DNA from: JAPUDS01 sp050258575
GTDB lineage: Bacteria > Patescibacteriota > Saccharimonadia > Saccharimonadales > Saccharimonadaceae
DNA: 19,102 nucleotides
Assembly: GCA_050258575.1 (NCBI GenBank)
Contig: JBLMYZ010000005.1
Coordinates: forward strand, 1 to 19,102
Direction of reading: 5' to 3'
In this document: piece by piece, positions 13,763 to 19,102 of the stretch
How the letters are laid out: the number at the start of each line of letters is the position of its first letter
How positions within the stretch are numbered: the stretch's first letter is position 1
Notes under the pieces: model-generated
The model's input: only the letters and a program-made list of their open reading frames with translations
Told to the model about the DNA's origin: nothing
The model's database searches: none
Position numbers and translations under genes: made by a program

Positions 13763-13885
13763 ATGATAAATACTATGAGGCAAGAAAGAGGCGAGGCGGG
13801 TTTTACGTTACTAGAGCTACTCGTGGTAGCGGTGATCGTTATTCTTCTGGTACTGGTGATAATTTTTATTACTGTTGAGACATAA
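13763..13885 (+). CDS. 40-aa type IV prepilin-like protein, probably truncated
   Basis: The reading frame gives MINTMRQERGEAGFTLLELL followed by a continuous hydrophobic helix and ends ITVET-stop. G-FTLLELL is the prepilin-peptidase cleavage and N-methylation motif with the conserved Glu at mature position 5, so the protein should be processed as a pilin or pseudopilin. It stops at the end of the hydrophobic helix, with none of the C-terminal globular domain that normal prepilins (>100 residues) carry. GGGAGA sits 6 nt before the ATG. It is either a minimal pilin-like peptide or a remnant; no other frame just downstream continues with a pilin-like sequence. Confidence 0.6.
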   Translation: MINTMRQERGEAGFTLLELLVVAVIVILLVLVIIFITVET

Positions 13886-13903
13886 AGACATAAACTTGAG
13901 TTT

Positions 13904-13919
13904 TGTGAAAAAAATTACA
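13904..13919 (+). promoter_or_regulatory. CRP-like site upstream of glsB
   Basis: TGTGAAAAAAATTACA fits TGTGA-N6-TCACA with one mismatch. The -10 TATGAT at 13941-13946 gives an inferred start at 13953, so the site is centred at -41.5, the class II activator position. No good -35 is present, as expected for an activated promoter. Confidence 0.5.
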
Positions 13920-13986
13920 TCATGCGCTGAGACTGTCGGCTATGATGTTCAATGTAAAGCAGTAATAAGGAAGGAAATATAGCAAA

Positions 13987-14250
13987 ATGGATATCATTAT
14001 TTGGATCGTTGTCGGGGCGCTTGCCGGATGGATTGCTTCGATGATCATGAAAACAGATGCTAGCATGGGTGCACTCGCAAATATTATCGTCGGTATTCTT
14101 GGTGCATTTATCGGCGGCTGGGTAGTTAACCTCTTTGGGACACCCCCACCAGCTGGTCAGCTCAGTATCCCAAGTATTTTGACTGCCATTCTCGGTGCGG
14201 TGATACTGCTCGCTATCCTGAAGGCCGTTCGCGGCAACAAAGTTGCGTAA
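13987..14250 (+). CDS. GlsB/YeaQ/YmgE-family stress-response membrane protein
   Basis: The 87-residue protein has three hydrophobic segments: IIIWIVVGALAGWIASMIM, ANIIVGILGAFIGGWVVNLF and SILTAILGAVILLAIL. The pattern G-A-L-A-G-W-x(A/I) followed by N-I-(I/V)-V-G-I-x-GA-x-(I/L)-GG is diagnostic of the transglycosylase-associated (GlsB/YeaQ) family. These small proteins are induced by envelope, acid or general stress in several bacteria; their molecular role is not settled. AAGGAAGGAAA precedes the ATG by about 10 nt. A CRP-like site lies at -41.5 of the inferred promoter and a strong hairpin follows the stop. Confidence 0.88.
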   Translation: MDIIIWIVVGALAGWIASMIMKTDASMGALANIIVGILGAFIGGWVVNLFGTPPPAGQLSIPSILTAILGAVILLAILKAVRGNKVA

Positions 14251-14264
14251 TACGAACGAAAGGC

Positions 14265-14293
14265 AAGCTGGTGGTGTTATGCCACCAGCTTTT
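14265..14293 (+). terminator. Rho-independent terminator after glsB
   Basis: Ten-bp perfect stem AAGCTGGTGG / CCACCAGCTT with a 7-nt loop, ending in a short T run (TTTT, 14290-14293). It ends only 8 nt before the kinase ATG, so the kinase promoter may lie within it (TGT-TATGCC, 14275-14283). Confidence 0.75.
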
Positions 14294-14301
14294 GCTATGG
14301 C

Positions 14302-15453
14302 ATGAAGCAGCGCATCGGGATTGACTACGATACCTTATTTCACGCCCTGCCGGGTAATTTTCTGGTTTTAACAGTTGACGCGCCCAACTTTACTATCGTT
14401 GACGTCAACGACTCACTGGCTGACTTGGTTTTGCTCGAACGTTCAGCGATGTTAAACAAACCACTCAAGGTTGTGTTCCCACTGTCAAAAAATACCAATA
14501 GCCGTCAGGGATCACGTTCGTTATTAACAGCGATCGACCAGTGTGTTTCTTCGGCAACGCCGCAATCGGTCGGCGTCATTCGTTATGATATCAGAGACGT
14601 CAACGGCCGTTTTATCAGGCGGCTTTGGAAAACGATGCTTATCCCGATTGTTTACGACGGCAGCGTGACTGGTATTATCCTTGACACGCAAGACGTTACT
14701 GAACAGTTTGATAACGAATCATACACGCAACAGCGAGTGGCTCATCTTGAGCACCTGCTCGCGGTGAATGAAACGCGCGACGAGTTTATATCGGTCGCTT
14801 CACACCAGCTACGGACGCCTGCGACAGCGGTCAAGCAATATTTGCAAATGGTTTTGTCCGGTATGTTCGGCGAAGTGCCGGACATGCAGCGGCAGTTTCT
14901 GGAACGCGCTAACGAGAGCAACGAACGCCAGCTGCGTATCGTCAGTGATTTGCTGCGTGTGGCGCAGGTTGACTCAGGCAAGATTGAGCTGCAGAAAAAA
15001 CCAGTTGATATCAACAAGCTTGTCCACGACACAGTCAATGATCAGATGGACATGTTTAAAGAGCGAAACCAGCTGCTGGAACTCAATATTCCGCACAGGC
15101 CAGTGGTTCTCACTATTGACCCAGACAATATCCGCATGGTGATAGAAAATATCGTCGATAACGCCAGTAAGTATACTGAAGAAGGCAAGCGTATCGCTAT
15201 CTCGGTAAAAAACAAACGGAAAGTTGTCCGAGTAATTATCCAGGACGAAGGAGTGGGGGTAGCAAAAAACTGGCGGGCGAACTTGTTTCAAAAGTTTCAG
15301 CGTATCGATAACTCGCTGTCGACGAAAGTGGGTGGCACTGGTCTAGGGCTGTACTGGGCCAAGAAAAGTGTCGAGCTGCATAACGGCAATATTTTGTATG
15401 AACCGGCGCGTCCGCGCGGCAGTATCTTTACTATTGAACTACCGAAATTGTAA
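14302..15453 (+). CDS. Soluble PAS-domain sensor histidine kinase
   Basis: The 383-residue protein has no membrane segment. A PAS-like domain (~8-140) begins YDTLFHALPGNFLVLTVDAP and ends GIILDTQDVTEQ, the usual PAS-to-kinase junction. The phospho-acceptor is H168 in SVASHQLRTPATAV. The ATPase has N (IENIVDNASKYTEEGKR), G1 (DEGVGVAKN), F (FQKFQRIDNS) and G2 (GGTGLGLYWAKKSVELHNG) boxes, all intact. It lacks a receiver, and a lone receiver gene starts 46 nt after its stop, so kinase and receiver probably form a pair; the signal detected by the PAS domain is unknown. No ribosome site is visible before the ATG. Confidence 0.92.
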   Translation: MKQRIGIDYDTLFHALPGNFLVLTVDAPNFTIVDVNDSLADLVLLERSAMLNKPLKVVFPLSKNTNSRQGSRSLLTAIDQCVSSATPQSVGVIRYDIRDVNGRFIRRLWKTMLIPIVYDGSVTGIILDTQDVTEQFDNESYTQQRVAHLEHLLAVNETRDEFISVASHQLRTPATAVKQYLQMVLSGMFGEVPDMQRQFLERANESNERQLRIVSDLLRVAQVDSGKIELQKKPVDINKLVHDTVNDQMDMFKERNQLLELNIPHRPVVLTIDPDNIRMVIENIVDNASKYTEEGKRIAISVKNKRKVVRVIIQDEGVGVAKNWRANLFQKFQRIDNSLSTKVGGTGLGLYWAKKSVELHNGNILYEPARPRGSIFTIELPKL

Positions 15454-15485
15454 TATATCTCACAGTCGTTTTTCAGGCTAGTACA

Positions 15486-15491
15486 TACAAT
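15486..15491 (+). promoter_or_regulatory. -10 element of the 15500 receiver gene
   Basis: TACAAT ends 8 nt before the ATG at 15500; no Shine-Dalgarno is present. It predicts a leaderless or near-leaderless transcript. No clear -35 is visible. Confidence 0.45.
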
Positions 15492-15499
15492 AGTGTTGT

Positions 15500-15907
15500 A
15501 TGAAGAGGAAGAAATCAGACATCCACATACTCATCGTCGAAGACGATAAAGACTTGAACGACGCGTATCGTATTATTCTCGGCCATGCCGGGTACATGGT
15601 GGACGTGGCGATGAATGGCGAGGAAGCACTCAAGTTGATTGACACGTTGCCGCGTGATCCAGACATCATCTTGCTCGATCTGCGTATGCCTGTTCTGGAC
15701 GGCGTGGGATTTCTAGAAGAGTTTCGGCCTGGTAAGCATCCTGATTGCACAGTGGTCGTGTTTACTAACTACGACTCCCATAGCGACATTGACCGAGCGT
15801 ATAAGTTAGGAGTCAGTCGATACGTATTGAAAGCACGAACATCGCCGAATGACCTATTGCATATTGTTGAAAGTATTGTCTCCGAAAAAAAACTTGTTAG
15901 CGCGTGA
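15500..15907 (+). CDS. Single-domain response regulator (CheY-like receiver)
   Basis: The 135-residue receiver has D15/D16 (VEDDKD), phospho-acceptor D60 (LLDLRMPVLDG), switch T89 (VVFTN) and K111 (YVLKAR). There is no output domain. It is the probable partner of the PAS kinase encoded just upstream and a paralogue of the 9609-10001 receiver. Its 3' end overlaps the convergent Crp/Fnr gene by 11 nt, so the two transcripts are antisense at their ends. Confidence 0.9.
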   Translation: MKRKKSDIHILIVEDDKDLNDAYRIILGHAGYMVDVAMNGEEALKLIDTLPRDPDIILLDLRMPVLDGVGFLEEFRPGKHPDCTVVVFTNYDSHSDIDRAYKLGVSRYVLKARTSPNDLLHIVESIVSEKKLVSA

Positions 15908-16559
15908 GATCACGAAAACTATCTTCACCAAGAAAAGACTCCAGGAGTGGCTTGTTGATGGTATAGGTTGAAGTTGTGTAACTGACGATCCGCTTTTCGG
16001 CGAGTGTTTTGAGGTTTTTTGCGACGCTCTCGCGAGTCTGACCGATCAGTTGAGCCAGTATGCCTTGAGTTATTTTTAGATCGATCTCAAAACTGCCAGG
16101 TGCTTTTTCGATTCCATAGCGGAAAAGGAGGTAATACAAGGCATAACAGAGTTTGTCAATGGTGCGGTTTTGCGTCAGGCCCGTAACACGAATGAGAAGC
16201 GACGCTTGGCTATACGCTAAGTGCTCGCGATACTCGGTTTCGACGAGCGGGTCAGTTTGGAGTATGTCGTACAGTATTTGCTTTGGAAAGGCGATTGCTC
16301 GGACGTCAGTTATGGTGTCGTAGTTAAACAATACAGAAGGGCTTTGATTGTTTGTCCACGCAGCCGGGATGATACTACCCTTACCAAACAAGTGAACAAT
16401 AGACTCTCGCCCGTCTTTTGAGATCGTGTAGGCTTTAACAGCTCCGTCGAGTAGCAACACGGAATATTGCGGTATCTCTCCCTGGAAAAATATGCTAGTT
16501 TTCGTGCGGTACAGTTTGCTTGTACCATGCGCTCTCATGTAGTCGGTTAGCCGCCGCAT
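15897..16559 (-). CDS. Crp/Fnr-family transcription regulator
   Basis: The 220-residue protein has an N-terminal cyclic-nucleotide-binding-type beta roll (~15-110), a long dimer helix, and a winged helix with TQGILAQLIGQTRESVAKNL. R176, E177 and K181 take the places of CRP R180, E181 and R185, so a TGTGA-like half-site is plausible. The roll lacks the GE…R-(S/T)-A phosphate cassette of cAMP binders (it has GSIIPAAWTNNQSPSVL) and the protein has a single Cys, so neither cAMP nor an FNR iron-sulfur cluster is expected; the effector is unknown. An extended -10 ends 6 nt before the ATG, and an inverted repeat overlapping it suggests autoregulation. Confidence 0.88.
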   Translation of the reverse strand: MRRLTDYMRAHGTSKLYRTKTSIFFQGEIPQYSVLLLDGAVKAYTISKDGRESIVHLFGKGSIIPAAWTNNQSPSVLFNYDTITDVRAIAFPKQILYDILQTDPLVETEYREHLAYSQASLLIRVTGLTQNRTIDKLCYALYYLLFRYGIEKAPGSFEIDLKITQGILAQLIGQTRESVAKNLKTLAEKRIVSYTTSTYTINKPLLESFLGEDSFRDLTR

Positions 16560-16565
16560 GCTTTA

Positions 16566-16574
16566 GGTATAACA
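16566..16574 (-). promoter_or_regulatory. Extended -10 of the Crp/Fnr gene, leaderless
   Basis: On the minus strand TG-T-TATACC ends 6 nt before the ATG at 16559. No ribosome site is present. Confidence 0.55.
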
Positions 16575-16587
16575 TAGTTTTATGTAA
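16570..16587 (-). promoter_or_regulatory. Inverted repeat over the Crp/Fnr promoter, possible autoregulatory operator
   Basis: TTACATA-N4-TATGTTA (minus strand) has one mismatch between arms and overlaps the -10. The N4 spacing is FNR-like, while the half-site differs from the TGTGA sites elsewhere in the window, so the binding protein is uncertain. Confidence 0.45.
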
Positions 16588-16604
16588 AAAGACAGCTAAC
16601 GCGG

Positions 16605-16633
16605 TTGCCGGACGATGACAAATACGCTATGCT
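16605..16633 (+). promoter_or_regulatory. Promoter of the TylF-like methyltransferase gene, leaderless
   Basis: TTGCCG, a 17-bp spacer and TATGCT (16628-16633); the -10 ends 6 nt before the ATG at 16640 and no Shine-Dalgarno is present. Confidence 0.55.
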
Positions 16634-16639
16634 GCCACT

Positions 16640-17254
16640 ATGTCACGACCACTTACTCACGCATACCGTCTCGTTTCCGACCAAGTTGATACGCGAGAAG
16701 TTGAGCTAGTGTTGTCAGAACTCGCGAGAGCCTGTGCGGACACGCCAGACGGCGCGGTTGTCGAGTTTGGCTGCTATGTTGGGACAACGTCGCTGTTTAT
16801 CTCGCGCTGGCTTAGTATACAAAAATGTCCACGTGAGTTCCATGTGTATGATTCGTTTCAAGGATTGCCAGAAAAAACCTCGCGTGATCAGTCGCGGGCG
16901 GGCGATCAGTTCGTCGCTGGAGCATTGGCAGCGAGTAAAAAACAGTTTGTGCTGAACTACAAAAAAGCCAGTTTGCCGCTGCCGATAATTCATAAAGGCT
17001 GGTTCAACGAGCTAACACGGGACGATCTGCCAGAAAAGATCGCTTTTGCGTTTTTAGATGGCGACTACTATGAATCTATCGCGACGTCGCTGCAACTAGC
17101 GTGGCCGCGGCTGCTGCCGGGGGCAGTTGTCGTGATTGACGACTATGCAAACGAGGCGTTGCCGGGCGCGGCGCGTGCGGTCGATGAATGGCTACGAGCA
17201 CACCACGTGCGGTCGAAACGTGTCGAGCACAGTCTGGCGATTTTGGGTGTATAA
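16640..17254 (+). CDS. TylF/MycF-type SAM-dependent O-methyltransferase
   Basis: This is a 204-residue class I methyltransferase. SAM-binding motif I is VVEFGCYVGTTSLFI, followed by HVYDSFQGLPE, a hallmark of the macrocin O-methyltransferase (TylF) family. AFLDGDYYESIATSLQLAWP holds the D-x-D metal/catalytic strand and VVVIDDYAN the second acidic pair. TylF family members methylate sugar hydroxyls with Mg2+; in this context the target is more likely a surface glycan than an antibiotic, which is inference. It overlaps the -10 of the MFS gene at its stop codon (TGTATAATATG), so the two genes are contiguous. The C-terminus is short compared with some TylF proteins (~250 residues). Confidence 0.85.
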   Translation: MSRPLTHAYRLVSDQVDTREVELVLSELARACADTPDGAVVEFGCYVGTTSLFISRWLSIQKCPREFHVYDSFQGLPEKTSRDQSRAGDQFVAGALAASKKQFVLNYKKASLPLPIIHKGWFNELTRDDLPEKIAFAFLDGDYYESIATSLQLAWPRLLPGAVVVIDDYANEALPGAARAVDEWLRAHHVRSKRVEHSLAILGV

Positions 17255-17255
17255 T
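17250..17255 (+). promoter_or_regulatory. -10 element of the MFS gene, overlapping the methyltransferase stop
   Basis: A perfect TATAAT contains the TAA stop of the upstream gene. The inferred start near 17262 lies 3 nt before ATG 17265, favouring that codon (leaderless) over ATG 17256. Confidence 0.5.
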
Positions 17256-17264
17256 ATGCCTGTT

Positions 17265-18941
17265 ATGCTACATCACATCTCTACTCGCCAAAAACTGATC
17301 GTCATGCTGTCGGTTATGAGTGCGTTGTTTTTGACCGCACTCGACCAGACGATTGTGTCGACGGCACTGGGCGCGATCGTCAACGAGTTCAAAAGTTACT
17401 CAAGTCTTGGGTTTGTTGTCACGGCGTATATGCTGACGTCAACAGTGACGGTACCGCTGGCCGGAAAGTTGTCGGACATGTATGGTCGCAAACCACTTTT
17501 GCTCGCTGGCGTGAGTATTTTTACGGTTGGTTCGCTGCTGAGCGGTTCGTCGCCGAACATCGAGTGGCTGATTGTCTGGCGAGCACTCCAAGGAATCGGC
17601 GGCGGTATCATCATGGCGAACGCCTTTACAGTCGTTGGCGACTTGTTTACACCGCGCGAACGCGGCAAGTGGCAGGGGCTAACCGGTGCGGTGTTTGGCA
17701 TGAGCTCGGTGATTGGCCCGTTACTCGGCGGTTGGCTAACTGACGGTATCTCGCTGTTTGGTGTCACAACGGACTGGCGCTGGACTTTTTTCATTAACGT
17801 CCCGATCGGTATCGTGTCGCTACTCGTGCTGACAAAGTACTGTCCGCAGATCAAACACGACAGCAAACATCGACCAGACTACGTCGGTGCGGCATTTATA
17901 TCGCTAGCGCTCGCGGCGGTTATTTTGGCAGTCGACAACACGGCAGTTGTTTTCGGCGCATTGGTCGACAGCGGCGTAAGACTTGGGTTTATCAAAGGGA
18001 CGCTGTGGGTAGTTGCTATCTTGTCGACAACGGCTTTCTTGTGGGTAGAGCGTCGGGCAAAGCAACCGATTCTGCCGCTGCGATTTTTCAAAAACCGAAC
18101 CTATTCGCTCATGACGATTGTGTCGGTGCTGTTTGGCGCGGCGTTTCTCGGAGCAATTTTGTACCTCACGCAGTTTAACCAACAGGTGTTTGGCGCTACG
18201 GCGTCGAACGCTGGGCTTATGCTGCTACCGATGGTTGGTGGTATGACGATAACGTCTATTGCCACTGGTCAGCTTGTGTCGCGAACCGGTAAATACAAGC
18301 GATTTATTTTGGTTGGGTTTAGTATGGCGGCGCTCAGCATTTTGTCGCTTATCACATTACAGCCGGATTCGCCGTATCTTCAGGAAGCGGTTAGTATGTT
18401 CTTTGCCGGACTGGGCATGGGCATGGCGATGCCAATTTTGAGCCTGGCAGTTCAGAACGAATTTGAGCAAAGAGATCTCGGTGCAGCGACGAGCAGCGTG
18501 CAGCTGTTTCGCGGGCTAGGGTCAACTATCGGTACGGCGGTGCTGTCTGGCGTGCTGACGTCTGGGATCGTGAGCGCGGTTGGTAACCCGAACACAATGC
18601 CGTATATTCAGACGCTAAAGACATCTCCGGCGGCGAGCCAGATGTTGCAGGGAGGTGTTGACGCGGATACGCTGCTACAGGTCAACATGCAGCGAGCGGC
18701 TATAAAAGACGGTGCGACGTCGGCCTTTGAAAAGCTGCCGGCTCCGGCGGCATCGGCGGCGTCTGCTGCGTTTACGAAACAGCAAAACGAGTTTAGCGAA
18801 ACAATTGTCAACGCCTTTACTTCGTCACTTCACCACGTGTTTATGATTAGCTCGGTGCTGATGGTACTCGGACTAGCTACCGTAACATTCGTCCCTGAGA
18901 AGAAACTCCGCAGCTCTCACTCGATGACTGGAGTAGAATAG
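17265..18941 (+). CDS. DHA2-family (EmrB/QacA) MFS multidrug transporter
   Basis: The protein is about 558 residues with ~14 membrane segments, the size and topology of DHA2 drug:proton antiporters. The first helix contains LTALDQTIVSTALGAIV (motif D1 of this subfamily). The loop after helix 2 has GKLSDMYGRKPLL (MFS motif A) and helix 5 has GMSSVIGPLLGGWL (motif C, antiporter motif). A large Ala-rich loop lies between the last two helices (~460-525, AASAASAAFTKQQNEFSET). It probably exports hydrophobic or cationic compounds. The start is 17265 or 17256; in-frame extension to 17136 would overlap the methyltransferase and is rejected. Confidence 0.9.
   Translation: MLHHISTRQKLIVMLSVMSALFLTALDQTIVSTALGAIVNEFKSYSSLGFVVTAYMLTSTVTVPLAGKLSDMYGRKPLLLAGVSIFTVGSLLSGSSPNIEWLIVWRALQGIGGGIIMANAFTVVGDLFTPRERGKWQGLTGAVFGMSSVIGPLLGGWLTDGISLFGVTTDWRWTFFINVPIGIVSLLVLTKYCPQIKHDSKHRPDYVGAAFISLALAAVILAVDNTAVVFGALVDSGVRLGFIKGTLWVVAILSTTAFLWVERRAKQPILPLRFFKNRTYSLMTIVSVLFGAAFLGAILYLTQFNQQVFGATASNAGLMLLPMVGGMTITSIATGQLVSRTGKYKRFILVGFSMAALSILSLITLQPDSPYLQEAVSMFFAGLGMGMAMPILSLAVQNEFEQRDLGAATSSVQLFRGLGSTIGTAVLSGVLTSGIVSAVGNPNTMPYIQTLKTSPAASQMLQGGVDADTLLQVNMQRAAIKDGATSAFEKLPAPAASAASAAFTKQQNEFSETIVNAFTSSLHHVFMISSVLMVLGLATVTFVPEKKLRSSHSMTGVE
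18934..18939 (+). promoter_or_regulatory. -10-like element before yajQ
   Basis: TAGAAT ends 6 nt before ATG 18946 and overlaps the MFS stop codon. The position matches the leaderless pattern seen elsewhere, but no -35 is clear and the gene may be read through from the MFS gene. Confidence 0.35.
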
Positions 18942-18945
18942 AGCT

Positions 18946-19102
18946 ATGGCAAGCTTTAGTTTTGATGTTGTTTCGACGTACGACAAAGCCGAGATGAACA
19001 ATGCGGTCGAACAGGCACAGCGCGAGATAGAAAACCGCTATGACATGAAAGGGACGCCGGCGGCCGTTGAGTGGCTAGCGGACAAAAAGGGTATCAAGTT
19101 GG
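18946..19102 (+). CDS. yajQ: YajQ-family (UPF0234/DUF520) nucleotide-binding protein, 3'-partial
   Basis: The first 52 codons encode MASFSFDVVSTYDKAEMNNA and VEQAQREIENRYDMKGT, which match the strongly conserved N-terminus of YajQ (S-F-D-(I/V)-VS…E-x-x-NA-x-x-QA-x-RE-(I/L)-x-x-R-(F/Y)-D-x-(K/R)-GT). YajQ proteins bind nucleotides; some Xanthomonas and Pseudomonas members bind cyclic di-GMP. The gene runs off the right edge. It starts 4 nt after the MFS stop and is probably expressed with or just after it. Confidence 0.88.
   Translation, partial: MASFSFDVVSTYDKAEMNNAVEQAQREIENRYDMKGTPAAVEWLADKKGIKL

Noticed and set aside
1..19102. CRISPR array, tRNA, insertion sequence or integrase
   Set aside because: No regularly spaced repeats, cloverleaf-type sequence, transposase motif or flanking inverted repeats were seen on either strand.

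Overview
The window looks like a chromosomal segment of a Patescibacteria (CPR) genome, most likely a Saccharibacteria (TM7) relative. This is inferred from gene content and style: compact genes at medium GC, single-receiver response regulators, a class A PBP with thrombospondin-type-3 (TSP3) repeats, LiaF-like and GlsB-like membrane proteins, and several lineage-type membrane proteins of unknown function. TGA is used as an ordinary stop (cupin, glucan phosphorylase, 15500 receiver), so the glycine-TGA code of Gracilibacteria/SR1 does not apply. I saw no tRNA, rRNA, CRISPR array, insertion sequence or phage gene.

Layout. 1-586 is the 3' end of a type I restriction HsdR gene with a one-base frameshift, followed by a small minus-strand hypothetical. 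1059-2823 holds a TspO-type membrane protein, a cupin and a VOC-fold protein, with a consensus CRP-type palindrome before the VOC gene. 2962-3621 is a LiaF-like protein. 3779-4879 encodes a CxxC membrane protein and a DsbA-like thiol oxidoreductase, preceded by a perfect palindrome. 4881-7116 has two minus-strand membrane/envelope proteins, the second divergent from a class A penicillin-binding protein (7202-9595). 9609-10001 is a single-domain receiver, divergent from a PerR-like Fur-family regulator and thioredoxin operon (10090-10844). An alpha-glucan phosphorylase follows. 12723-13885 is a decayed patch: a membrane protein with a stop and a frameshift, two facing truncated genes, and a 40-residue prepilin-like ORF. 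13987-16559 carries a GlsB/YeaQ protein, a PAS histidine kinase, a second receiver and a Crp/Fnr-family regulator. The window ends with a TylF-type methyltransferase, a DHA2 drug transporter and the start of yajQ.

Two regulatory circuits can be read from the DNA. First, the identical 11-bp half-site TTATTGTAAAT forms a perfect palindrome over the promoter of the PerR-like regulator/thioredoxin operon and, about 6.3 kb away, over the promoter of the CxxC-membrane/DsbA locus. The regulator keeps all five PerR metal ligands, including the PerR-type Asp. This suggests a compact peroxide- or metal-responsive thiol-redox regulon. Second, the Crp/Fnr protein keeps the RE pair of CRP's recognition helix but lacks the cAMP pocket, and the window has TGTGA-N6-TCACA-type sites upstream of the VOC gene and of glsB, the latter centred at -41.5 from the inferred start.

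About ten genes have a -10 element ending 5-9 nt before the start codon, which predicts leaderless mRNAs. The cupin, VOC and thioredoxin genes instead have Shine-Dalgarno sequences. At least four apparent lesions (hsdR, the 3779 gene, and two in the 12723 gene), plus a possible fifth at 4320, are single-base events, and the 3779, 4320 and 12723-gene indels fall in base runs. Assembly or read error must be excluded before any of them is called decay.
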